Positions 9,185 to 18,402 of a stretch of 64,000 nt of DNA are shown here, piece by piece. Numbering within the stretch: position 1 is the stretch's first letter; each line of letters starts with the position of its first letter. A program made the position numbers and the translations under genes. This DNA comes from Phaeodactylum tricornutum CCAP 1055/1 (lineage: Eukaryota; Bacillariophyta; Bacillariophyceae; Surirellales; Neidiaceae). The notes under the pieces were generated by a model. The model did not search any database and was not told the origin of the DNA. It worked only from the letters and a program-made list of their open reading frames with translations. The stretch covers positions 558,001 through 622,000 of the forward strand of contig NC_011686.1 in NCBI RefSeq assembly GCF_000150955.2, read 5' to 3'.

Positions 9185-12100
9185 CTAGGCTTGACCCGAC
9201 GATTGACGCGCGGCGGCGGCCGCCCTGAAAATGGCGGGGCGAGACAGAGCCAGAGTCACGAACAATTGCGCCGCCTGGCGGGCGCGTTGGGGCGCTGCCC
9301 GAGTGTCCTTCATTTCGAGAATGGCCGAGTTTCGCCCTCCCTCGCGCGGTTTGGAGTACGTGAAAATGTCCACAAACGTCTCGTCCTGGGATCGGGTCGC
9401 TTTCGGAACCCACACGGCCGGCGACGCGTCTTCCGACACGACACGGCTTTTGGTAGATTCCGGTTCCTCCAAGGCCAAGCGAGTCTCGTTGTCTTTGAAG
9501 TGATGCATCGCTTGGCGACTGTCTTCCTCAAAGCCACGGACAATTCCGTTCTCATTATCTCGAGACGCTTCTTCTGTACCATCCGGATTGACGCCCTTGA
9601 CTCCCGCTGGCACACTACCGGCCACCAGATCTATCACCTCGTCCGCAGGCAGTTCTGCGGCCAAAGAATCTTTGTCTGCTTTGCTAGGAACTGATTGCAC
9701 CGCGAATGTGTCCGATATTACGCGAGGGTGGTCAGCCTCCAGTGGTTTCTCACCCGACCCGTCCATGCGCTGCTGGCGGGGTGCTTGTACGAGCTGTCTC
9801 CTCTCCTCTTCGTCAGCAATGCGCTTCCTTTTCGCTTCCTCTTGCAAGCGCGTTTCTTCCTCCAGAGCCGCAATCAGCACCCTTTGCTCTTCGGCATGTT
9901 CCGTTGCAATACGTTGTTTCCTCGCGACACGTAGAGACTCTTCCTTCGCTTGCCCGGCAGCGACATGCGCCTTCACATTATCGACACGCACTTCTTCGCG
10001 TTTCCGCCTTTCGGCCGCTTGGGTAGCCTGGGCTTCGTGTTCTTCTTTCCGGCGCAGCTCTTCAGCTTTGGCGGCCCGTTCCAACAATAGCTGTTGTTCG
10101 GCAGCGACTTTGTCGTTGCGCTTCTCCTCTGCCAGGCGTGCTTGCTCCGCTTTGCGCTCCCTTTCCGCGGTGAGTTCTGCGTTCCGTTGCTCTTCGATCA
10201 ATCGCGCTTGCTTCTTTTTGCGCTCCCTTTCGGCAATCCTCTTCTCTTCCGCCAATAAAGCCTGCTTTACAATCCGTTCCTCCTCCACCTTTTTGGCTTT
10301 AAGGATCTTGCGTTGGTTATCGGTCAAGACTTCTTCCGGTGGCACCCTGGTAGCTTCAACCTTCAGCTTCGTCTCCGCATTTTTACGAGTTCCCTCCTGT
10401 CCAGCGCGAGCCTTTTCCAATAGTGTTGCCCAAACAATGGATCTGTTCTCCTCTATTCGCTTTACTTCACCTCTTTGTTGCTTCTTCCGCTGGCGAGAAG
10501 CGCCTCCCCGCTGCGCTTCCCGTTGCTTCGTCTTCTGTTCGGACAGAGCTGCCTGCACACGCTTTGCGTCTGCCGCTTTCTGGTCCAATTCCTGCTGGAG
10601 TTGTTTCGCCTTTTGTTCAGAACGAATGCCTTGCTCTCGTCTTGCATCCGCCTCCTTCTGTGCCAGCTCTAGCTGGCGTTGCTTTGTCTTTTGATTGGAT
10701 ATAATATCCCGTACGTGCTTGGCCTCTATCGCTCTCTTGTCGAGCTCCAACTGGCGTTGTTTGGCCTTTTGCTCCGACCTAATGTCTTGCTCACGCTGTG
10801 CTTCTGCCACTTTTTGGGCCAGCTCGAGTTTACGTTGCTTGGCCTTTTGCCCCGATAAAATTTCCTGCACACGCTTTGCTTCGTCTGCTTTCTGGGCCAG
10901 CCACGCTTCTTGCTTTGCCTCTTGCTCGGATAGAACATCCTGCACAAGCTTTGCTTTTTCTGCTTTCTGTCCTTTCCGTTGCTTTTCCTTTTGCTCGGAT
11001 GAAAGTTTCTCTCTACGCTTGTCCTCCATCCCGCTCTTGTCCAGATTTCGCTGGTCTTGCTCTTCTGCCGCTTTTTGGGCCAGCTCGAATTTACGTTGCT
11101 TGACCTGTTGCTCCGACCGAATATCGTGCACGTGCTTTGCTTCTACCGCTTTCTCGACCAGCTCGAGTTTATGTTGCTTGGCCTTTTGCCCCGAGAGAAT
11201 TTCCTGCACACGCTTTGCTTCTTCTGCCTTGTGGGCCAGCTGCGCTTCTTGCTGCTTTCCCTTTTGCTCAGATACAAGTTTCCTCGCACGTTTTGCTTCT
11301 TCTGCCTTCTGCGCATTCTGCTGCTTCGAATTTTGCTGGGATGGAAGTTCCCGACTGATTTTCTGTGGCAGCTCTGCCTCTTGTTGCTTCGCCTTTTGCT
11401 CTGATCTCGTTTCCTTTACACGCTGCGCTTCTGCTGCAATTTTAGTGTTCAGCTGTGCTTTGCTTTGTTTCTTCCTTTTCGCTGCGCGGTCTTCGCGTGC
11501 GGGTCTGTCAGCTACAGCAACGCGGGCCTCGTCCGTAACCGTCCATTCGTCTGTATTGCAAGCTTCACGCGCCAGGCGTTTCTCTTGATCGATTCGATTT
11601 GATTCGAATTGACTGGTTACTTTCTCCGTTAGCCTTACTCTATCGACAGCCTGTGCCTCCTGTATTCGACGGTCCTGCCGTGCATCGGCGGCCAACTGAG
11701 CGTGCCATTCTGGTCCGGCATTTTGCCAAGCACGATTCTCTTCCGCCCACCATGCCATGTTGGCCGCCCGTGCTTGGTCGGCGCGAGCCTGCTGTTCCTG
11801 TATCAGCCGTCGTTGTGAACGTCCTGACCCTGCCATTTTCCGTTGTGTCGCATGAAACTTGAGACGACTCTCGAGTAGAGCGCGCTGGGTCCGTTCTTGT
11901 TTGCAAATAGATTGTTGACGTATCCCAGCTAGCACCCTGCCTTCAAGTGCCTTTAGTTGCTCTCGATAGTACTCAAAAAGCTTGGCTGTATTATTCACCT
12001 CTCTGACCCGCTTCTTTCGCTCCGAGCCGAGGGTCTTCTGGACGACCACAATCTCTCCGACCTCTGATTCAATATGGGCTGTGGAATTGGGCAACGATGG

Positions 12101-15100
12101 CAAGTCGTCTAGTGGAGACAGTGCCTCCTGCCACTCTCGCTGCTGGAGACGGGCAACAAGCAAGCTACGGGGGTTACGTTCCGCAACGGACTTGCGCCGC
12201 CTTTTTCGTTCTTCGCTTTCCAACCTGATCCGGAATTCTAATAGTGCGCGGGAGCGTTGTTCAGCCTTCACCGATTTGGGTACCAAAAAGAAAAGCTGTT
12301 CCATCAAATCTATCGCTGGTAGTGTCTTAGGGACTGTCGTGAATGATTGAGCCTCGGGCAGTAGGATTGGAGCCTTGATAGTCTGCCTTCGGGCTCGCAA
12401 CTCGAGGCGGGCAGCCAGCAAACAGCGAGCGTTTCGTTCCGCAACGCGTTCGCGCCGGCGTTCTCGGTCAGCAGCTTCCAACTCAAAACGGTATTCCATC
12501 AACGAGCGGGTGCGTCGTTCGGCCTTCACCGATTTTGGGACAAGAAAGAAGAGCTCAGAGTGGTCCCAAACGAGCAACACACGTGGTGGAGGATTTTTCG
12601 GAGGGGTTGGGATGCGGCGCTGGAATGGAGCGAGTGCAGCAAACTCGTTAGCCGAGTCCCGTGCCCAAACGGCTAAATCACTTCGTCCGAAGTCGATGAG
12701 CTCGTACACGGCAATACTCCAGCCACGAACTAGATCGCCCTGCCAGCCTGTGGTAACAGAAAGGTATGATGCCCCTGTAGCCAACCACATGGACGTCCAC
12801 AGATCATTACGTTGAAGGACGAAAGACCAGGTAAATGTAGAAAAAACAGCGCTTTGAATGATATAGCCCGGGACGTCCTTCCGTAGCGGCTCTCCGGCAA
12901 CTGAAGGCAGGATTTGTTCGAACAACCGCTGAGCAATTGGTTGCGCCTCGAAATATTGGTTGCGTTGAGTATTGCGCCGAACCGGAAAAGCGACTTGCGC
13001 CCCACTATCCTCCTGGCTTATTGAGGCTGCGGATTTTTCGTCCTCAAGAATCGACCTATTCACGGAAACCAGCGTCGAAGCTTCGGCCTTCCACACGCTA
13101 GCCGAATTTGAACTGGCTCTCTTTTCGTTTCCCAATGACTCTCCAACAGCATCAGATTTATCATCGGACATGAGTGTCACATTCTCCCTAGTAAGTCCTT
13201 GACTTTTTTGCAAGAACGCGTGGGTCCAGGCCTTGTCGTATTCCACAGATGAAACGAGATCGATCAAGAATTTCTGGGTGCGCTCGTAACTTTCAGCCAG
13301 TCGACCCGTGACGGCTTCGAGATGACAACGAAAATTACCGACCCGCAGTAAGGCACCCCACTTCCATTTGGAGAGCGTTGTTGTGCTAACCTTTGCGTCT
13401 CGGGAAGTGCCCTGCCACGAGAGCGGTGCGGAATCATTTAAGCTCGGCCTCTGTCGGACCTGCTTGGGCAGCAATAATCCATCCGTCAGTTCGACGGACA
13501 CGTCTCCGACTGCATTCGGTTCGGAGACATATACAGATGAGACGTTTATACTCAGAATATCATCCATGGTTGTTTCGTCGTCCGGTAACCCAGCACCTTC
13601 TAGGTTCTCGTTCCAGGAGACTGAGACCAGCGGCCTCTGCGGATCAGTCACACTTCGTACCCAATCTTTCCTAGTGTTGGTGGAGACCTTACGGGTAGAG
13701 ATGCATTCCGGCTGGTTTTCAGGCGATTGTCGTAAAACTTCTCGTATCGCACTCGACTCAGATTCGAATATGGACGAGACGTTGATACTCGGAATCTCAT
13801 CTATGTTTGGTTCGTCGTCATCATAGTTCGGCGACCCAGCACCTCCTCGGTCCTCGTCCAAAAATGACGGCCCCTGCGGATCAGTCACATTTCTATCCCC
13901 TCCTTGCGTAGCATTGGTGAGAACCTCACAGATCCCGCTGGACTTCGTCTGAAACTTAGACAATTGTTGGACTTGTATCGCACTCGGCTCGGATACCAAT
14001 ATGGACGAGATGTTGATACCCGGAATGTCATCTGCGATTGCCTCGCCGTCATCGTCGTCAGGCGACCCAGCACCTCCTTGACTTTCGTTCAAAGACTCCA
14101 AGATGATCATCTCCTCCGGCTCACTCACGCTTCGATCATCTCCTTGCGTGGTGCTAGGAAAGGCCCCAGAGAGACCGCTGGCCTTCGTCTGAGAGTAAAG
14201 CGATTGTTGCAAACTTTTTGAAACTTGCGCCTCACGATATCCAACTTGATCAGAGAGCATGTCAAATCGGTTGGAAAAATTCAAAGCGCGCTGTCGGTAG
14301 CTCCGAAACTGCAGCTTGCCACTAGTTGATCGGTGCGCGATTTCATCGGAAAGCTGTTCTAACTGTAGGCCAGCCTCGCTGCTGGCATCCTCTTCGCGGC
14401 ATCCATTCTTAGTGGAAACGGGCTCAACCGCTACTCCGGCGGATATATCTAGGACTGAACGTTGGTGGCGGGCATACAAGGGGGAAACATCGATGCTTGG
14501 GACAAGGAAAAAAGGGCGCTCGTCGCTGCCGCTGTTAAGCAAACCCGGAATAATTCTATCCTCGCTCGATGCTTGAGCACCGACAGCTCGCTGCCGATTC
14601 GTCATCTTTTGGCCCCACAATTCCTGCCCACTCTTTGCAACATTGGTCCATGCGTCCGACAGACGACTGGCCAAGGCAGGGAGCTGCGGGGATTCTCGTA
14701 GATCCTTAGCGGCTTGCGCTGCTCGACTACCAACTTCCTCCGACACGCTGTGAATTTGGCGGAGACTATCACCAATACTCTGCGACTCCATCTCTTCCGA
14801 CAGACGCTCCGTCACCTTTTGAACTTGTTCTTGCATTTTACCCAACCCTGCAATCACTTCCCCCGAATACCGGGATTTTAAGCTCACTGTCAGTGTATTC
14901 TCAGTATTCTCAGCCGAGACCAGACTGGGCACGAGGGCCGCTTCTGTGTGGCTCTGTTTCGGAGAGCGATCGCTCTTGGCTAGACTAGCCTCCTCCACGG
15001 ATCCGTCGGGCATAGCATGGTCCATATCTTGTTGTTTGGATGCGTACAGAGAAGAAACGTCGATACTCGGGACCAGGAAAAATGGGCGCTCGTCGTCATT

Positions 15101-17818
15101 GTTGCTGGGTACCTCCGTAACACTACCATCCTCGCTGGATACTGGCGCACGGACAGCTTCCTGCCGGTTCGTCATCTTTTGGTCCCACACTTCCTGTCTA
15201 CTCTTTGCCACATTGGTCCATGCGTCCGACAGACGACTGGCCAAGGCGGGGAGCTGCGGAGATTCTCGTAGATCCTTGGCGGCTTGCGCGGCACGACTAC
15301 CAACTTTTTCCGACACGCTGTGGATTCGGCGGAGACTATCACCAATACTCTGCGACTCCATCTCTTCCGACAGACGCTCCGTCACCTTTTGAACTTGTTC
15401 TTGCATTTTACCCAACCCTGCAATCACTTCCCCCGAATACCGGGATTTTGCGCTCACTGTCAGTGTATTCTCAGTATTCTCAGCCGAGACCAGACTGGGC
15501 ACGAGGGCCGCTTCTGTGTGGCTCTGCTTCGCAGAGCGATCGCTCTTGGCTAGACTAGCCTCCTCCACGGATCCGTCGGGCATAGCATGGTCCATATTTT
15601 GTTGTTTGGATGCATACAGAGAAGAAACGTCGATACTCGGGACCAGGAAAAATGGGCGCTCGTCGTCATTGTTGCTGGGTACCTCCGTAACACTACCATC
15701 CTCGCTGGATACTGGCGCACGGACAGCTTCCTGCCGGTTCGTCATCTTTTGGTCCCACACTTCCTGTCTACTCTTTGCCACATTGGTCCATGCGTCCGAC
15801 AGACGACTGGCCAATGCGGGGAGCTGCGGGGACTCTCGTAGATCCTTGGCGATTTGCGCGGCACGACTACCAACTTTTTCCGACACGCTGTGAATTTGGC
15901 GGAGACTATCACCAATACTCTGCGACTCCATCTCTTCCGACAGACGCTCCGTCACCTTTTGAACTTGTTCTTGCATTTTACCCAACCCTGCAATCACTTC
16001 CCCCGAATACCGGGATTTTAAGCTCACTGTCAGTGTATTCTCAGTATTCTCAGCCGAGACCAGACTGGGCACGAGGGCCGCTTCTGTGTGGCTCTGCTTC
16101 GCAGAGCGATCGCTCTTGGCTAGACTAGCCTCCTCCACGGATCCGTCGGGCACAGCATGGTCCATATCTTGTTGTTTGGATGCGTACAGAGAAGAAACGT
16201 CGATACTCGGGACCAGGAAAAATGGGCGCTCGTCGTCATTGTTGCTGGGTACCTCCGTAACACTACCATCCTCGCTGGATACTGGCGCACGGACAGCTTC
16301 CTGCCGGTTCGTCATCTTTTGGTCCCAGACCTCCTGTCTACTCTTTGCCACATTGGTCCATGCGTCCGACAGACGACTGGCCAATGCGGGGAGCTGCGGG
16401 GACTCTCGTAGATCCTTGGCGATTTGCGCGGCACGACTACCAACTTTTTCCGACACGCTGTGAATTTGGCGGAGACTATCACCAATACTCTGCGACTCCA
16501 TCTCTTCCGACAGACGCTCCGTCACCTTTTGAACTTGTTCTTGCATTTTACCCAACCCTGCAATCACTTCCCCCGAATACCGGGATTTTAAGCTCACTGT
16601 CAGTGTATTCTCAGTATTCTCAGCCGAGACCAGACTGGGCACGAGGGCCGCTTCTGTGTGGCTCTGCTTCGGAAAACGACCGCTCTTGGCTAGACCACTA
16701 GCCTCCTCCACGGATCCGTCGGGCATAGCATGGTCCATATTTTGTTGTTTGGATGCGTACAGAGAAGAAACGTCGATACTGGGTAACAGGAAAAATGGAC
16801 GCTCGTCGTCATTGTTGCTGGGTACCTCTGTAACACTACCATCCTCGCTGGATACTGGCGCACGGACAGCTTCCTGCCGGTTCGTCATCTTTTGGTCCCA
16901 GACCTCCTGTCTACTCTTTGCCACATTGGTCCATGCGTCCGACAGACGACTGGCCAATGCGGGGAGCTGCGGAGATTCTCGTAGATCCTTGGCGGCTTGC
17001 GCGGCACGACTACCAACTTTTTCCGACAAACTGTGGATTCGGCGGAGACTATCACCAATACTCTGCGACTCCATCTCTTCCGACAGACGCTCCGTCACCT
17101 TTTGAACTTGTTCTGGCGCTATACTCTTACCTTTCAGTTCTTGTTCCGGTGACTTGGGACGTGCCAGTGCATTCTCCATGGAAACCGGCTTGAGCACGAG
17201 TGCCGCCTCGTTGTTGTTGTTGTTGTTGATTGGCCGTTGCCGACTTGGAACAACGGGACTTGGTTCTGTTTCAGCCCGCACGGGAGTTTGCGGGGACGCG
17301 TCCACGGAAGCAACGTCGTCGTCGTCCAAGGGAGGATTGGCGGAGACTGCCGCCGGCGGGAGTGGGGTGGTGGGGAGCCGTGGTGTTACGCCCGTGCGGC
17401 GCACCGTGTCGGTGGCAACCCACGTCGTCGCATCGGACGGGCGATCGTCAAAGGTCTGGGGTGCGACGATTGTCCACGCACCCGGGACCGTTGTGGTGAG
17501 GGGGTCGGCGGGAGTCGACCGAGATTCCGCCACGGAGGAACGTTCCCACCAAGGGTTGGCGTCGGGAGGTGCTCGAGTCCATCCGGGATCGTCGGGTGGG
17601 ATCGCGTGGTACCGACGCGACGGACGGTGGGATCGTGATCGTATCGACGACAGGGATTCCGGCACCAAGGCGGTGACTGTTCCGAACGAGACAGTGTGGG
17701 AACCATTCTCGTACGACCGACAACCGTTGTAGTAGTAGTAGTAGTAGCCACACCAACAACAGTACCAGCAATAGCAACACCACAAGGGTGCCAGATTCGT
17801 CACGACGCACCGTTTCAT
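9185..17818 (-). CDS. Plastid array paralog 4: giant repeat and coiled-coil protein (2877 aa)
   Basis: One exon of 2877 codons. N-terminus: MKRCVVTNLAPLWCCYCWYC, a Tyr run coded by a triplet microsatellite, then SHTVSFGTVTA, which may be an ASAF-like site. Residues about 230-1100 hold five roughly 190-residue repeats. Each contains QVQKVTERLSEEMESQSIGD, a helix, and DERPFFLVPSIDVSSLY (near residues 337, 528, 718, 908 and 1098). Older degenerate units follow (PGINISS, PSINVSS, LSINVSS). The paired hydrophobic module is at about 1643-1698 (RKDVPGYIIQSAVFST, then ATGASYLSVTTGWQGDL). Two FFLVPKSVKAE modules at about 1754 and 1836 each run into a basic helix with RNxRxLLxARL. A very long Lys/Glu/Gln/Ala coiled coil spans about 1950-2650. 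No enzyme domain is seen. A multivalent plastid scaffold or linker fits the architecture (inference). Confidence 0.82.
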   Translation of the reverse strand: MKRCVVTNLAPLWCCYCWYCCWCGYYYYYYNGCRSYENGSHTVSFGTVTALVPESLSSIRSRSHRPSRRYHAIPPDDPGWTRAPPDANPWWERSSVAESRSTPADPLTTTVPGAWTIVAPQTFDDRPSDATTWVATDTVRRTGVTPRLPTTPLPPAAVSANPPLDDDDVASVDASPQTPVRAETEPSPVVPSRQRPINNNNNNEAALVLKPVSMENALARPKSPEQELKGKSIAPEQVQKVTERLSEEMESQSIGDSLRRIHSLSEKVGSRAAQAAKDLRESPQLPALASRLSDAWTNVAKSRQEVWDQKMTNRQEAVRAPVSSEDGSVTEVPSNNDDERPFFLLPSIDVSSLYASKQQNMDHAMPDGSVEEASGLAKSGRFPKQSHTEAALVPSLVSAENTENTLTVSLKSRYSGEVIAGLGKMQEQVQKVTERLSEEMESQSIGDSLRQIHSVSEKVGSRAAQIAKDLRESPQLPALASRLSDAWTNVAKSRQEVWDQKMTNRQEAVRAPVSSEDGSVTEVPSNNDDERPFFLVPSIDVSSLYASKQQDMDHAVPDGSVEEASLAKSDRSAKQSHTEAALVPSLVSAENTENTLTVSLKSRYSGEVIAGLGKMQEQVQKVTERLSEEMESQSIGDSLRQIHSVSEKVGSRAAQIAKDLRESPQLPALASRLSDAWTNVAKSRQEVWDQKMTNRQEAVRAPVSSEDGSVTEVPSNNDDERPFFLVPSIDVSSLYASKQQNMDHAMPDGSVEEASLAKSDRSAKQSHTEAALVPSLVSAENTENTLTVSAKSRYSGEVIAGLGKMQEQVQKVTERLSEEMESQSIGDSLRRIHSVSEKVGSRAAQAAKDLRESPQLPALASRLSDAWTNVAKSRQEVWDQKMTNRQEAVRAPVSSEDGSVTEVPSNNDDERPFFLVPSIDVSSLYASKQQDMDHAMPDGSVEEASLAKSDRSPKQSHTEAALVPSLVSAENTENTLTVSLKSRYSGEVIAGLGKMQEQVQKVTERLSEEMESQSIGDSLRQIHSVSEEVGSRAAQAAKDLRESPQLPALASRLSDAWTNVAKSGQELWGQKMTNRQRAVGAQASSEDRIIPGLLNSGSDERPFFLVPSIDVSPLYARHQRSVLDISAGVAVEPVSTKNGCREEDASSEAGLQLEQLSDEIAHRSTSGKLQFRSYRQRALNFSNRFDMLSDQVGYREAQVSKSLQQSLYSQTKASGLSGAFPSTTQGDDRSVSEPEEMIILESLNESQGGAGSPDDDDGEAIADDIPGINISSILVSEPSAIQVQQLSKFQTKSSGICEVLTNATQGGDRNVTDPQGPSFLDEDRGGAGSPNYDDDEPNIDEIPSINVSSIFESESSAIREVLRQSPENQPECISTRKVSTNTRKDWVRSVTDPQRPLVSVSWNENLEGAGLPDDETTMDDILSINVSSVYVSEPNAVGDVSVELTDGLLLPKQVRQRPSLNDSAPLSWQGTSRDAKVSTTTLSKWKWGALLRVGNFRCHLEAVTGRLAESYERTQKFLIDLVSSVEYDKAWTHAFLQKSQGLTRENVTLMSDDKSDAVGESLGNEKRASSNSASVWKAEASTLVSVNRSILEDEKSAASISQEDSGAQVAFPVRRNTQRNQYFEAQPIAQRLFEQILPSVAGEPLRKDVPGYIIQSAVFSTFTWSFVLQRNDLWTSMWLATGASYLSVTTGWQGDLVRGWSIAVYELIDFGRSDLAVWARDSANEFAALAPFQRRIPTPPKNPPPRVLLVWDHSELFFLVPKSVKAERRTRSLMEYRFELEAADRERRRERVAERNARCLLAARLELRARRQTIKAPILLPEAQSFTTVPKTLPAIDLMEQLFFLVPKSVKAEQRSRALLEFRIRLESEERKRRRKSVAERNPRSLLVARLQQREWQEALSPLDDLPSLPNSTAHIESEVGEIVVVQKTLGSERKKRVREVNNTAKLFEYYREQLKALEGRVLAGIRQQSICKQERTQRALLESRLKFHATQRKMAGSGRSQRRLIQEQQARADQARAANMAWWAEENRAWQNAGPEWHAQLAADARQDRRIQEAQAVDRVRLTEKVTSQFESNRIDQEKRLAREACNTDEWTVTDEARVAVADRPAREDRAAKRKKQSKAQLNTKIAAEAQRVKETRSEQKAKQQEAELPQKISRELPSQQNSKQQNAQKAEEAKRARKLVSEQKGKQQEAQLAHKAEEAKRVQEILSGQKAKQHKLELVEKAVEAKHVHDIRSEQQVKQRKFELAQKAAEEQDQRNLDKSGMEDKRREKLSSEQKEKQRKGQKAEKAKLVQDVLSEQEAKQEAWLAQKADEAKRVQEILSGQKAKQRKLELAQKVAEAQREQDIRSEQKAKQRQLELDKRAIEAKHVRDIISNQKTKQRQLELAQKEADARREQGIRSEQKAKQLQQELDQKAADAKRVQAALSEQKTKQREAQRGGASRQRKKQQRGEVKRIEENRSIVWATLLEKARAGQEGTRKNAETKLKVEATRVPPEEVLTDNQRKILKAKKVEEERIVKQALLAEEKRIAERERKKKQARLIEEQRNAELTAERERKAEQARLAEEKRNDKVAAEQQLLLERAAKAEELRRKEEHEAQATQAAERRKREEVRVDNVKAHVAAGQAKEESLRVARKQRIATEHAEEQRVLIAALEEETRLQEEAKRKRIADEEERRQLVQAPRQQRMDGSGEKPLEADHPRVISDTFAVQSVPSKADKDSLAAELPADEVIDLVAGSVPAGVKGVNPDGTEEASRDNENGIVRGFEEDSRQAMHHFKDNETRLALEEPESTKSRVVSEDASPAVWVPKATRSQDETFVDIFTYSKPREGGRNSAILEMKDTRAAPQRARQAAQLFVTLALSRPAIFRAAAAARQSSGQA
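14480..17180 (-). repeat. 570-bp coding tandem repeats in paralog 4
   Basis: About 4.7 units with a period of exactly 570 bp (190 codons). The same phrases, for example cagccgagaccagactgggc, recur at about 14910, 15480, 16050 and 16620. Inner units are nearly identical over hundreds of bases, while the outermost ones (14480-14900 and 16680-17180) are more diverged, the pattern left by unequal exchange. The period keeps the reading frame, so copy number can change without breaking the protein. Confidence 0.93.
17207..17229. repeat. GTT triplet microsatellite, codes poly-Asn
   Basis: About six GTT units, read on the minus strand as a run of Asn codons (INNNNNNEAAL) in paralog 4. Confidence 0.85.
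17729..17748. repeat. TAG/CTA triplet microsatellite in the signal-peptide region of paralog 4
   Basis: Six TAG units, read in frame on the minus strand as six Tyr codons within the putative signal peptide. Another frame would read them as poly-Leu, but it has no ATG. Confidence 0.85.
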
Positions 17819-18402
17819 CCCGAAGGTACGATTCTCTCACTGTACACCCGAACAACGTCGGACTCGTCACGGAGCTTGGATTGGGAAAAGGAAGATCTCT
17901 TTCGGGACGACGAGTGAATTCTCACCCAATGCACCTGCACACACACCCCTCTCCGTGCGACCAAACCTAGCGGGAACGACAAACCTACACACCCACACGA
18001 ACCATACACATTTTGGAGTGGCGGGAAAGGCAAACGGGCGCGGCCGTCGGCACGCAATTCCTTACCAAGGATTTACGGTACGAAATTGTCGGGACACACA
18101 CCCCGGGGATGATGCATTGAGTATCCATTCAAATCCGTCGGCGCGACGTTCGCGCCCAGAATCACGTCTCACTAGGAGGGTGCGCCGCACGGGACGACAA
18201 ACCGGTCGGCGTGTGTCCGCGCCCGTCGGCGAGTCCCGGATGGATCCGTTCCCGAAACAGAGACCGGGAGAGACTCCCCGAAGGTTTTCTACCGATTTCT
18301 CACAGTCCAAAAGACCTTTTTGGTCGAGGTGACGCACACACCTTCGTTACTTTCCCTATGCGCGACCAGAGAAACCTATATACTATAGATAGAACACGCA
18401 GT
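17819..18402. other. Intergenic between paralogs 4 and 5
   Basis: Promoter side of the giant paralog. Short open frames occur, but none begins with ATG and keeps a signal peptide. GTGAGAAT near 17920 could act as a splice donor for an unseen leader exon; this cannot be settled from sequence. Confidence 0.4.

Noticed and set aside
9588-11588. Two long plus-strand frames (368 and 297 codons) opposite the giant gene
   Set aside because: They are antisense to the Lys/Glu/Ala coiled coil, whose codons seldom make stops on the other strand. Composition is Ser/Cys/Phe-rich and patternless.
17448-17870. 140-codon minus frame with a poly-Leu stretch, as the true N-terminus of the giant gene
   Set aside because: It starts at GTG, has a stop immediately upstream and leaves the frame of the main protein. 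Kept only as a question in the findings.
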